Assembly (NCBI GenBank): GCA_916610825.1
Contig: OU744448.1
Location: 24,094,761 to 24,158,760 of the forward strand
Direction of reading: 5' to 3'
Length of the DNA stretch: 64,000 nt
Source: Haliclystus octoradiatus
Taxonomy: Eukaryota > Cnidaria > Staurozoa > Stauromedusae > Haliclystidae
Part shown: piece after piece, positions 24,701 through 39,348 of the stretch
How the letters are laid out: each line of letters opens with the position of its first letter
How positions within the stretch are numbered: the first letter of the stretch is position 1
The notes under the pieces: generated by a model
Database searches by the model: none
What the model saw: only the letters and a program-made list of their open reading frames with translations
Told to the model about the DNA's origin: nothing
Translations under genes and position numbers: made by a program

Positions 24701-24789
24701 AATGCGCTTTCAGTCGAACAGAGTGAAGATATAATTGCATCTGTTGATATTGATCCATTTTCCAAACCATCAACGATACTTTCACACAT
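1039..24789 (-). CDS. CDAN1: Codanin-1 (CDAN1) homologue, 16 exons, 3' end beyond window
   Basis: Codanin-1 is a cytoplasmic/nuclear regulator that binds the histone chaperone ASF1 and limits its nuclear supply; human mutations cause congenital dyserythropoietic anaemia type I, and the fly orthologue is discs lost. I joined exons 24789..24697, 19988..19552, 17724..17321, 16906..16841, 14507..14426, 12196..12142, 11456..11385, 10562..10450, 9610..9445, 8302..8199, 6344..6237, 5254..5203, 4759..4688, 3576..3445, 2233..2067 and 1120..1039. All use GT-AG and all phases fit, giving 735 codons without a stop. Blocks matching the human protein from memory are FVPYFLNIVREQ (near residue 50), KRRITPTLIS (residues 182-191, ASF1-binding B-domain type), NCIYFAVNAL, RDTFYEMIREFED, FLGFVSFLPF, LTVPWVVEYL and the final GWLLE. 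The C-terminal third lies left of the window or in unrecognised exons below 1039. Intron 1 (4.7 kb) carries a Gypsy relic. Confidence 0.93.
1318..1440. repeat. TTCATGAA-rich relic
   Basis: Repeated TTCATGAA/GTTCATGAA units without the CCCCTG ends. It is probably a decayed copy of the fold-back family. Similar relics lie near 7890-7970, 14920-15000 and 58115-58215. Confidence 0.55.
1848..2030. mobile_element. MITE, CAGTGAAACCTG family copy
   Basis: GAAACCTGTATATAATAGCC, CCACTATAGACAGGTG and a second CCACTATATAGACGGGTGGC match the 29594 element. Ends are decayed. In CDAN1 intron 15. Confidence 0.7.
2067..2233 (-). CDS. CDAN1: CDAN1 exon 15
   Basis: It encodes NAVSNERLILTVPWVVEYLA and then a block ending FSLLIHIYR. 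This matches human ARRAVLTVPWLVEFLSF...FTLLLRLHR. Phase 0 in, 2 out; donor GTAAAC. Confidence 0.95.
3445..3576 (-). CDS. CDAN1: CDAN1 exon 14
   Basis: A 44-codon exon encoding FQLCVLGRFLGFVSFLPFQY, matching human [20 protein letters not shown]. The acceptor is TTATTTTAG and the donor GTGAGG. Confidence 0.95.
3980..4158. mobile_element. MITE, CAGTGAAACCTG family copy
   Basis: It runs from CAGTCAAACCTATTATAATG to CAGGCTTCACTG, with the GCGGCCACC and CTACCTTTTATACTCGC interior shared with copies at 29594 and 53462. A partial copy starts at 4624. In CDAN1 intron 13. Confidence 0.72.
4688..4759 (-). CDS. CDAN1: CDAN1 exon 13
   Basis: A 24-codon acidic linker exon (LNHVEIPIDTPDEEQSLSET), corresponding in position and composition to the acidic human EPNDEDGESD segment. 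Phase 0 on both sides. Confidence 0.82.
5203..5254 (-). CDS. CDAN1: CDAN1 exon 12
   Basis: A 52-nt exon encoding SYAFNMHLIKNLWNRIEE, matching human SFQFNQHLMDSLSLKIQEL. Phase 2 in, 0 out; donor GTATGC. Confidence 0.92.
5730..6130. repeat. Dispersed repeat shared with 22610-22950
   Basis: Both copies open with CCTAGTAYGGGGGTATT, share GACAAG...GAAATT...ATCTCTTG, and end in CTACATATCCGG-like text followed by GGACTCC. Copy number and class are unknown. An open frame of 126 codons here has no recognised match. In CDAN1 intron 11. Confidence 0.6.
6237..6344 (-). CDS. CDAN1: CDAN1 exon 11
   Basis: It encodes LQERFRVPSSSEYMHTKPRF and then a block containing EFFKQFLEVAD, matching human LQERLMAP...GFFRDFILSA. 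The acceptor is TTTCATTTTCCAG; phase 2 in and out. Confidence 0.93.
6803..7170 (+). mobile_element. tRNA-derived SINE, longest copy
   Basis: The 5' part folds like a tRNA promoter head: A box TAGCTCAGTTGG at 6811 and B box GGTTCAAATCC at 6866-6876. About 285 bp of body follow, with a conserved segment around GCATCGTTGCGCATTGAC and a 3' part with AAAAGAGCCACTCTTCTAG. Partial copies at 13790, 17968 and 19215 share the body. It lies in CDAN1 intron 10 in the opposite orientation. Confidence 0.82.
7262..7449. mobile_element. Non-autonomous DNA element, TIR CAGTGTAGCCCGCTTAAGTG
   Basis: The left end CAGTGTAGCCCGCTTAAGTG is mirrored at the right by a close inverted copy. Both sides are flanked by TATATCAATTA, so the duplication is TA or longer. 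The TIR style resembles pogo/Tigger-like elements; that assignment is inference. Confidence 0.75.
8199..8302 (-). CDS. CDAN1: CDAN1 exon 10
   Basis: A 104-nt exon encoding SQSDVLGGLNSKIRGTVSLS followed by KFQ, aligning with human [20 protein letters not shown]. Donor GTGAGT; phase 0 in, 2 out. Confidence 0.87.
8610..8640. repeat. (AT)n tract
   Basis: Pure AT dinucleotides leading into the first fold-back element. Similar tracts lie at 8850-8873 and 9113-9139. Confidence 0.9.
8641..8787. repeat. Fold-back element, 64-bp arms
   Basis: Arms 8641-8704 and 8724-8787 are reverse complements with one mismatch; the 19-bp loop itself holds part of a second short inverted pair. It is preceded by (AT)n. 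The arm motif TTGAAGTTTCACG is shared with the next element. Confidence 0.92.
8874..9032. repeat. Fold-back element, perfect 77-bp arms
   Basis: Arms 8874-8950 and 8956-9032 are exact reverse complements separated by five bases. It is preceded by (AT)n. Sequence downstream (GAGCACTGTT at about 9060) resembles that downstream of the first fold-back (8807), so the two are tandem relatives. Confidence 0.95.
9445..9610 (-). CDS. CDAN1: CDAN1 exon 9
   Basis: It encodes RDTFYEMIREFEDSRYKADW and then a helix ending VDQLLE. This corresponds to human [20 protein letters not shown]...KQLL and is the strongest single match in the gene. The acceptor is TTCTTATTTCAG and the donor GTATGA. Confidence 0.95.
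10450..10562 (-). CDS. CDAN1: CDAN1 exon 8
   Basis: It encodes a linker and then FASDHHFHFFARQR, matching human FSSDRAFHTFKKQR. It ends in phase 2 inside the Arg codon completed by exon 9. Confidence 0.92.
11385..11456 (-). CDS. CDAN1: CDAN1 exon 7
   Basis: A 72-nt, 24-codon exon encoding LTPFVEESFEEKLMALSTVT, matching human FSPALQGRLRAAYEGSV. Phase 0 in and out; acceptor TGTTTTAG, donor GTAAGA. Confidence 0.88.
12142..12196 (-). CDS. CDAN1: CDAN1 exon 6
   Basis: A 55-nt exon encoding KSLRCLNEETRKLLIAAMK, matching the human VLSYLDKGTLKLLAEN helix; phase 2 in and phase 0 out. The donor is GTTTGT. Confidence 0.88.
12328..12532. mobile_element. MITE, TTAATATCCC family copy
   Basis: CAGTCAAACTTGGTTACTGC at the left and GGCAAGTTAAACAGTG at the right; TTTAATGTCCAAC units inside. 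In CDAN1 intron 5. Confidence 0.72.
12683..12742 (+). repeat. (ATC)n microsatellite
   Basis: About 20 pure ATC units in CDAN1 intron 5. Confidence 0.97.
13790..14045 (+). mobile_element. tRNA-SINE, 5'-truncated copy
   Basis: It starts within the body (CATCAAATGAGTACCATCTA) and runs to the 3' segment with AAAAGAGCCACTCTTCTAG. It matches the 6803 copy with few changes but lacks the tRNA head. Confidence 0.78.
14156..14259. mobile_element. TTCATGAAC-rich fold-back element
   Basis: Ends CCCCTG...CAGGGG flank inverted arms with CAGTTCAGGAGTTCATGAAC, and the interior repeats the palindrome TTCATGAA. It is flanked by TA on both sides. Confidence 0.8.
14426..14507 (-). CDS. CDAN1: CDAN1 exon 5
   Basis: The acceptor is TTGTTTTAG and the donor GTAAGT. 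It encodes THKPFINKANCIYFAVNALR, matching human SPLFQSIHDCVFFAVQVLE. Confidence 0.9.
14700..14852. mobile_element. MITE with TIR CAGGCATGA
   Basis: It begins CAGGCATGATAG and ends CTCTCATGCCTG, with TAAATA on both sides as a likely target duplication. It is homologous, inverted, to 51319-51468. Confidence 0.75.
16545..16695. mobile_element. TTCATGAAC-rich fold-back element
   Basis: The left end CCCCTGCGAAAAACAGTTCA is mirrored by a diverged right end. The interior has several TTCATGAAC units and GTTAAATGG as in the 14156 and 52284 copies. Confidence 0.8.
16841..16906 (-). CDS. CDAN1: CDAN1 exon 4
   Basis: A 66-nt exon, phase 1 in and out, donor GTAGAC. It encodes VSNIMLEICLLSGVLQSLKS, aligning with the human VPNLFLELFFVFQLLTAR helix. 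It is the only candidate found that joins exons 3 and 5 in phase. Confidence 0.8.
17075..17222. mobile_element. MITE, CAGTGAAACCTG family copy (partial)
   Basis: CCTGTATATAGTGGCCACTA and CCTGTATATAATGATCACCT match the family interior. It lies just downstream of the CDAN1 exon 3 donor. Confidence 0.6.
17321..17724 (-). CDS. CDAN1: CDAN1 exon 3 with B-domain-like ASF1-binding motif
   Basis: The acceptor is TTTTCTATCAG and the donor GTAAGT; the exon ends in phase 1. It encodes KRRITPTLIS, corresponding to the human RRINPTPVS B-domain-type motif through which codanin-1 binds ASF1 (family knowledge). A Ser/Asn-rich linker follows, then YKHLLDSYVTIYSTILN, matching the human LVYSSCIAEN helix. Confidence 0.93.
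17968..18212 (-). mobile_element. tRNA-SINE, internally deleted copy
   Basis: Reverse orientation. A diverged tRNA head with AGCTCATATGGCAGAGCAAC at the right end is joined to the 3' body, and the central GCATCGTTGCGC segment is missing. Confidence 0.7.
19215..19340 (-). mobile_element. tRNA-SINE 3' fragment
   Basis: Reverse orientation. Only the last 120 bp or so of the SINE body remain, recognised by AAAAGAGCCATTCCTCTAGA. Confidence 0.6.
19552..19988 (-). CDS. CDAN1: CDAN1 exon 2
   Basis: It starts in phase 0 after a pyrimidine-rich acceptor ending TTCCAG and ends in phase 2 at a GTAAGT donor. It encodes LSIKELIGDEKISLVKDFVP and then YFLNIVREQ, the conserved codanin N-terminal block. A Ser/Lys-rich low-complexity linker follows, then NLSDNQDFPSMESLP, which matches the human LSNLEEFPPVG segment. 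Confidence 0.93.
20664..21134 (-). pseudogene. Gypsy integrase C-terminal region
   Basis: GKSPANILLGCNLRIPF is the motif that follows the integrase core in Gypsy polyproteins. A Ser/Asn-rich tail ending RRSTRYSNPPNYYG is typical of the polyprotein C-terminus. The frame is open from 21134 to the stop at 20664. Confidence 0.75.
21300..21696 (-). pseudogene. Gypsy integrase fragments in three frames
   Basis: One frame gives the zinc-binding end with paired Cys followed by LPRERLHMDFGHIP, the usual integrase core entry (WxxDFxGP-type). Another gives RTTPNIIRVFSALFSRFGMA followed by LGSDN, the second catalytic Asp region. At least two frameshifts separate them. Confidence 0.75.
21968..22291 (-). 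pseudogene. Gypsy reverse transcriptase fragment
   Basis: SAKIDLQLAYWQVKLD is the conserved RT palm segment, and TAYQDDFPVF carries the catalytic Asp pair as YQDD. The opening frame is cut off from the protease by a shift near 22290, and the frame downstream of 21968 shifts again. Confidence 0.85.
22300..22458 (-). pseudogene. Gypsy aspartic protease fragment
   Basis: SMLHDTGVSCSIIS contains the retropepsin DTG active-site triad and following hydrophobic strand. The fragment precedes the RT on the same strand, as expected. Confidence 0.7.
22610..22950. repeat. Dispersed repeat shared with 5730-6130
   Basis: Begins CCTAGTACGGGGGTATTC and ends GGCTACATATCCGGATCGGA and CTCCAG. It lies just upstream of the Gypsy relic in CDAN1 intron 1. 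Confidence 0.6.
24050..24310. repeat. Degenerate TTTTTAACxxxAAA tandem array
   Basis: About eight or nine units of roughly 20-30 bp built on TTTTTTAACGTCAAA-like text with variable spacing. It lies about 400 bp below CDAN1 exon 1, inside intron 1. Confidence 0.55.
24697..24789 (-). CDS. CDAN1: CDAN1 exon 1 (start codon)
   Basis: The ATG at 24789-24787 has an in-frame TGA just upstream. The 31 codons begin MCESIVDGLENG and resemble the human N-terminus (a short helix followed by a splice before the FVPFLLN block). The exon ends in phase 0 at GAG followed by a GTTTGA donor, which is weak but fits the phase-0 start of exon 2. Confidence 0.8.
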
Positions 24790-24952
24790 TGTGCATCATT
24801 TTAGGAGAAAATTTCTGCCAAGAAAGAAGGCATGTCAGCCATACAGGCAATAATTTCAATTAAAATACGAAGCAAACAGTGGACATCAATACATCATGAT
24901 TCTTGACATGACAATGACATCACATGTTATTTTCAAGATTTATAGACAGTTT

Positions 24953-24963
24953 GCCGCCATCTT
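24953..24963 (-). promoter_or_regulatory. YY1 consensus site
   Basis: On the minus strand the sequence reads AAGATGGCGGC, the classic YY1 core. It lies 164 bp upstream of the CDAN1 ATG in CDAN1 orientation, as YY1 sites near start sites often do. Confidence 0.55.
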
Positions 24964-24998
24964 TGTTTTGCTGCTGTACCATTCTCTGTTCGAGGCAT

Positions 24999-25007
24999 GG
25001 CGGGAAA
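24999..25007. promoter_or_regulatory. E2F consensus site
   Basis: The sequence GGCGGGAAA is an exact match to the E2F consensus (TTTCCCGCC on the other strand). It stands in AT-rich surroundings midway between the two divergent start codons. Confidence 0.6.
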
Positions 25008-25225
25008 TTTTGTTCCAAATAGAGACTGAAGAAAATGTCAATAACCAGAAGCGTAACGGAAGCGTAACATGATAAAGTTGCCTTTTTGCGACGGTCTTGA
25101 CTTTTGTGTTATTTCTTGATTTTATATTTGGTAAACGCATGCGATTGTTGTTCGACCTAACTCATAAATTTTATTATTTTAAATTCTCACTCGATTAATT
25201 TTTGGATCTATTTCACTTGGTAATC

Positions 25226-25328
25226 ATGCCGAAGCGTCCTTGTCCATTTTCACCTCGTGGTAATCAACTGAAGATGCTTGTTGACGAAAGAATCCAAGGA
25301 AGAGAAGAGTACGAGAAGAAAATTCATG
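25226..25328 (+). CDS. SIVA1: SIVA1 exon 1
   Basis: The ATG opens MPKRPCPFSPRGNQLKMLVD; the exon ends in phase 1 at a GTACGC donor. The start is chosen because the first eight residues match the family N-terminus. Confidence 0.88.
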
Positions 25329-25764
25329 GTACGCAACGATGAAACAAAATTTAATAGACTAAATTAATAGGCTAGCCTACCCCTCAATCTCCATCTTATC
25401 TAAGGGGTTTAGATACTAGCTAGCTATATCACTCCACCCCAAAGATTATAAAGATATATATGTCGTGAGAAATCATGAACGGTATTCATTGATCATTATT
25501 TATGCAATGCACTTTTTCTTTCCAGCAAAAACTTTAACTCTGCTTAAAGAAGGTTCGATCAAAGCCTGGAACAAGAATTACAATAACACAAATCACAATA
25601 GCAATTCTGAAATACAAAGCTCAATTGATGCATGCAGCTCGTGTCGCACTAAAAATTATATTGGTCATTGTTCGTTTTGCGAAAGATGTCTATGTCAAAT
25701 ATGTACCAGAGTATGTACTGTCTGCCATGGTGGTTTCTGTCATCAGTGTTGTATTGAAAAGTAA
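25226..25764 (+). CDS. SIVA1: Apoptosis regulator SIVA1 homologue (C-terminus uncertain)
   Basis: Siva is a small zinc-binding pro-apoptotic adaptor. Two exons, 25226-25328 and 25526-25764, join in phase 1 (acceptor TTTCTTTCCAG) to give 113 residues. The N-terminus MPKRPCPF matches human MPKRSCPF. Residues 27-50 (EEYEKKIHAKTLTLLKEG) match the human EVFEKTKRLLFLGAQ helix. Residues 71-110 hold fifteen cysteines in closely spaced C-x2-C and C-x-C arrangements, as in the Siva zinc-binding tail. The frame reaches TAA right after CCIEK, but GTAAGA at 25761 is also a good donor and human Siva continues for about 20 residues with another Cys pair. Either the protein ends early here or a third exon was missed. 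It is head-to-head with CDAN1. Confidence 0.88.
25526..25764 (+). CDS. SIVA1: SIVA1 exon 2, Cys-rich domain
   Basis: It completes the Ala codon and reads AKTLTLLKEGSIKAW, a polar Asn-rich linker, and then the Cys-rich block from CSSC to CCIEK. It ends either at TAA (25762-25764) or at a GTAAGA donor after 25760. Confidence 0.85.
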
Positions 25765-25822
25765 GAATAAGTATATTAATTTAGTATTTTTGATAACCAA
25801 TCTTTCAAAGGATTTCCAATAT

Positions 25823-26736
<914 letters not shown>

Positions 26737-27076
26737 TTCCAATATTGGAAGGCACTTGACTTTACAATATTATTTCCAATTAGTAGTGATTTGACGACAA
26801 TCCAAAGCTCTCAAAAGTTCGACAATGATTGGAAAATGAAGACTCGTTATGCTTACATTTGTCCTCCTAAACCTGACAAATATCCATTACTTTGATATTG
26901 CAGGTCCAACCTTTTTGTTGAAGTTATAGTATGGTCCTCTGAGTCCCTAACCCAAACTGTTGAGCTACTCAGCTGTGTGTTTCACAATATTCCAAATGCT
27001 TGACTATGACAAATTGTATAAGTCTATATTTACCAGTAGGTTATCATTCGTTATCATTCATTTAGATATTCCTGTT

Positions 27077-27292
27077 CAGGGTCCGACAAAATGTTTTACC
27101 TTCCGCAAACCTCAACTTTTTAGATAAACGTTTGAGTGATTTTACTGACATAAAATCATGAAATCAAAATTTTATTTTTATATTTTTCTAATAATTTTAA
27201 TTTATGTATTCAGCATTATGCCTTTTCCTTCTGAATTTTGCTAGCCTTCCCGCAAACCAGGTTTCCAAGTTTCCGGACTTTGTCGGACCCTG
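27077..27292. mobile_element. Non-autonomous hAT element, TIR CAGGGTCCGACAAA
   Basis: The left CAGGGTCCGACAAA is mirrored by TTTGTCGGACCCTG on the right. TTCCTGTT is duplicated exactly on both sides (27069-27076, 27293-27300). Interior pieces recur at 38800-38930 and 12900-13020. Confidence 0.88.
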
Positions 27293-27399
27293 TTCCTGTT
27301 GAAATGTAGCACCACATTGTAGCTGCAAATAGGGAAGGAAAAAAACACAGGTCCTTCAATAATCAAACTTCAAGATAATGTACGGCATGGATTTAACGC

Positions 27400-27640
27400 C
27401 ACTAAAAAGGGTTACTTTCCACAACAAACTAGCTTCATTCAGCATCCAATTGATTAATTTCCACAGCAAATTAATTAGAAACTCGACCTTAATTTCCAGC
27501 GAACAAATGGTCTATCCATCAGAAACTAATCGACTTTATCAGCAGACAAAAAATTCAACGACAATTTATTGTTATTCTCGCAGCAAATAAAGAAGTAATA
27601 ACAGCTAATTGATTTATTTCAGCAGCAAAATATTTTCTTT
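27400..27640. repeat. Degenerate TTTCAGCAGCAAAYTAATT array
   Basis: Six or more imperfect units of about 30-45 bp (TTTCCACAGCAAATTAATTA, TTTATCAGCAGACAAAAAAT, TTATTTCAGCAGCAAAATAT). It lies between two hAT-type elements. Confidence 0.5.
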
Positions 27641-27868
27641 CTTCCCAAGGAATCCGTGTAATATAGTTTTATTAATCGTTTTAATGCAACAAATGTTGAA
27701 ATAAATTGTATCAAATACCGTAATACGTTACTTTTGAAATAAATTTTTTTTTTGATTGAAATTAATGAAAGTTAGTATGTTTCTAACGGTAGCAACATAA
27801 TTAAAGCTTTGCGGGTTCTCACAAGGAAGAAATTTCTAATAAATCAATTCTTAAACACTTGCTAAATT

Positions 27869-28337
27869 CAGTGATGTGAGAATTACTTGAGAAAACTAAT
27901 AAATTACGTTACAAATTGCTTCTCCTCAAAAGTAACTTTAGAATTACGTTAGGCTACTAATTGCTTCTGCCGAAAAAGTGATTGATTACAATTACTAATA
28001 ATTTCATGTGCCACACAATTTCTTTGGTTTGAATAGCTCCCTTGAAAGCTGCAAATCAGGTGAGATTGCATCACAGACAGAACTATCAAAAGCGGAAAAT
28101 AGTGGCAGCAATGCCTTTGAAAATTATCACAAGAAAGACAACAAAGCAAATATTTTGTAATTGGAAAAGTAATTGGAAAGTAGCGTCAATTACTTTCTCT
28201 TGAATAATACCCTTTACTTCGAAAAGTAATCGATTATATTATTAATTACTTTTCTCAAAAAGTAATTAATTACTTCTGAAATTACTCTAAAAGTAACAAG
28301 TAACATGTTACTTTAGTAACGAGTATTTACAACACTG
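27869..28337. mobile_element. Non-autonomous hAT element with 8-bp TSD
   Basis: Starts CAGTGATGTGAG and ends ACAACACTG; GCTAAATT lies directly on both sides (27861-27868 and 28338-28345). The interior is rich in AAGTAATTAATTACTTTT-like palindromes. CAGTG ends and 8-bp duplications are hAT hallmarks. Confidence 0.85.
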
Positions 28338-28499
28338 GCTAAATTATGGAACTACCAAATTTTGTTTGAAAATCTACCGACGCATTTCCTATAAATATAA
28401 TTATTCATCCAGACTTTGTTCATATGTTTCACTCATAAACAGTATGTGTTGACCTTTTAATGTCAAAAATTAGAATAAAAGAAGATACCATGCCTTGAA

Positions 28500-28893
28500 C
28501 CTGGCTGTGATATGAAACTCTGCAGATTATGCAAAACTTTCCGGTTAAGGGATGATGAAAGCATTAACAATCTCGGTATTACTGCGCAAAATTTATCCCA
28601 TTGGTGTAAAACATGGCAAATGCAAATATCTTTAAGTAAGAGCTATGTATTTTCCTTTGGGAATAAAAACATCCCACCGGATGAGTATTTCATTGATAGC
28701 CACAAGTTAATCAGCGTTTCCAAAGTTAAGGATTTGGGAATATATTTAACAGAAAATTTATAATTTACTGCACACTGTGCCCATCTTTCTGCCAAAGCGT
28801 CTTCCATGTGTTACCTAGACGCATCTTTACATCAAGGCATAAAGATTTATTGCTCCGGGCGTTTAAAGTTTACATCAGACCTATTCTTGAATC
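28500..28893 (+). mobile_element. LINE reverse transcriptase fragment
   Basis: NLSHWCKTWQMQISLSKSYV and KVKDLGIYLTENL are the non-LTR RT thumb-region signatures. After a frameshift near 28762 the text continues as a LINE would (FTAHCAHLSAKASSM, then LLRAFKVYIRPILES). It is truncated at both ends and lies between SIVA1 and C16orf89. Confidence 0.8.
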
Positions 28894-29593
28894 TAAAAGA
28901 TATCAAGCTTTGAATAACTAAACGATTGAAATAAACGAAACAAATGCACAACTACAAAAATTCAAATTCACATTGTCTTTACGAGATATTTATTGCCAGT
29001 TCAAAGAAAATTTTGTAATAATTTTTTCCATTTCTTTTTCAATCACAGTAACTAAAATGTATTTTCATTTTAATCATCTCTAATAATTACGTTTTCCTGT
29101 TTTCGTGATGGATAATTTTAGAGTCAAATCATGTTTAACCATTTTGTCATTCTAAACCTAGTCGCTGTTTAGTAATCATTTAGTCTCGGTTTCAATTTTA
29201 TCTCATAATATACTATATTGAGATGTAACAACATGTTATACTAAACACATCAGCACTTTGGATGCCACACCTTGAAACTCAAACTATCATAAAACTAAAC
29301 AAGAAGGATAACTATGAAAGCTTCCAATCAAAAACTATTAATAATAAACTGAGTAATATTGTTCAAAGGTGTAAACCATCATAATGAATCTTAACATTAT
29401 ACATAGTGTAATGATAGTGGGTATTTATAGAATGACTAATTTTGTTGTTGTATAATTTTCACATCTCAGCTATGTGTATTTTTACCGTCATGATCAGGAT
29501 ATGAAAAAAGATTAAAGTTTTCCTACAATTTTCTTCAGAGTTTTCTCTCACAATTTATCAAAAGAAACTTTGAATATCTTCAATAAAACAATA

Positions 29594-29770
29594 CAGTGAA
29601 ACCTGTATATAACGGCCAGCTACGAGAGGTATAGGAATTGACCATTATAGACAGGTGGTCTTTATATACAGGTTTGATTCAATAGAAAATACTATTTTAG
29701 ACATTGCAAAAGTGACCACTATAGACAGGTGACCGCTTTATAGAGGTGACCATTATAACAGGTTTGACTG
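29594..29770. mobile_element. MITE, TIR CAGTGAAACCTGTATATAA
   Basis: Starts CAGTGAAACCTGTATATAAC and ends TTATAACAGGTTTGACTG, with TA on both sides. The interior repeats GACCACTATAGACAGGTG. It is the most complete of several copies in the window. Confidence 0.82.
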
Positions 29771-30799
29771 TATCCAAATTTGGTGGAGTTCAAGAGACAT
29801 CAGCTGGGACAGAAACTTTAACTTTTGCTACATAAACCACCCAACAGGTTGTCTACAGAAATCACTACTAAATTTGTTTTACATTAATTATTATAGGACG
29901 AAATTTGCAAACTTCTGATTTTTGATCAATCTACTTCGGTTTTCGGGATCCTGGATCCAGGGATTGTCCATTCTTTCGTACACTGGTCATAATATTGTAG
30001 ACTGTAGGATCATATGGATCTTTTTAGTTATATTCACTACAGTAGCACTAGACAATTTTTAGGGAATCTATGAATTAATTACATGTACTGATGTACACCG
30101 CATTACTTAGTTTAACATTAATCATGTTGACTTATGTTATTTCCTTACCTTTTAGCTACGATGAACCACAAGAAAGGGCATTTTGCTTGTCATGTCAGTG
30201 AGATTTCTGTCTTCATCATCTAAATAATCAGTGTGATTCTTAACGCTCCTTTCATTTGTAAATAGTAGATTATATTTATTGTATGCCAACAAATTCCTCT
30301 TTTAATAAAAATGTCTTGCATAATCCTAGTCTTTTTATTGGTCCTATTTATCTTGTAATGATTGAAATTTTTCTCTATCCAACAATCATCCACTTAATGG
30401 CGATTATTACTCATGGAATATATTGTTACTGTATTATATTCAATATATTTTATATGAGCTATCAAATCGCCACTTAATCAATCAAGTGATATAGCCTGTT
30501 TGTACACAATTGAAGATTTTTCCAGAAAAAATGTAGCATTTGCATATTTGGAGCTTCAGTATTGAAAATACTTTTGAAATTGCACAATTTTGTAACTTTT
30601 TGTTTCAAACTTGCACAATTTCTAATTTTTTGTTTCAAAATTGCCTGGAATATTGGTATGGGGCTCATCCCCCCGAATTTACGAGTGTTTTGACAGCTCT
30701 AAGGAATGTCAACAATCAACATTTATCTCCAATTCAAACAATATTCTAAAGATATTTCTAAATTATTTTCAAATGGTTTCCATTGTTTTTAAGTTATTA

Positions 30800-30985
30800 C
30801 AGTCAAACTCGATTAATATCCCCTCTGTTAATATCCCACCTTGCTTAATATCCCCACATAAAACTGAATTCTAATTTCCATGCTCCATACAAACTCTCAT
30901 AATCCTACCTCGCTTAATATCCCACCTCGCTTAATGTCCCGCTTTTCATCTGAACTAGAGGGGGGATATTAAGCAAGTTCAACTG
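30800..30985. mobile_element. MITE, TIR CAGTCAAACTCGATTAATATC
   Basis: CAGTCAAACTCGATTAATAT is mirrored by GGGATATTAAGCAAGTTCAA, ending CTG; TA lies on both sides. The interior repeats TTAATATCCC several times. Copies at 12328 and 50275. Confidence 0.8.
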
Positions 30986-31588
30986 TACTACATTAATTTT
31001 ATCATTAGATTTGATCAATCAATACCATTGCCATTTTTAACAAACTGGAGTGGAAATATTAGTAATAATTACCTCCCCAATAACAGTCAACATTGCGACC
31101 TAAAAAATAGCTACAAAGAAATCGAATTTTTTTCGAATTTCAACATGATGAACACTTTCAGATCAGATAAATTTTTACTCTTAAAGTTTGGATCGGATTG
31201 ACAACGGATTCAAGATAGTTCGTCCCGTTGCCAATCTTCTGAAAATCAATTCAATATTTATTGGTTGGATTTTTTACTCTGAATTTAATATTTCATTCAT
31301 AGAAAATTAGAAACTAATATGTTTTGATTAAATTAATTAACGTACCCCTAAAAAAATGTGGCGTCAAACCCCCTTGCATGTTATGATCTGGCATTGTTCT
31401 CTTTCGAAAGAGGAAGACTTTTGGAATGCAGTGATTCAAAACAATCATTAGAGTCATGGATCAAAAGCAAAGTCGGAAGTTTCTATCGATTTCGTAAATG
31501 GTTATTTCAGTAACATAAATTGCCTGTGTCATTAACAAACCGTAAAAGTAAATTTAATAGTTTGGAGATTTGCTAGTCTTGCTATATC

Positions 31589-39348
<7,760 letters not shown>

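Larger units (their letters stand above)
24790..25225. promoter_or_regulatory. Shared CDAN1/SIVA1 bidirectional promoter region
   Basis: The CDAN1 start codon (minus, 24789) and the SIVA1 start codon (plus, 25226) are divergent and 436 bp apart. Within the gap are a YY1-type site (24953-24963) and an E2F consensus (24999-25007). Transcription start sites were not mapped; the call rests on geometry and these motifs. Confidence 0.7.
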
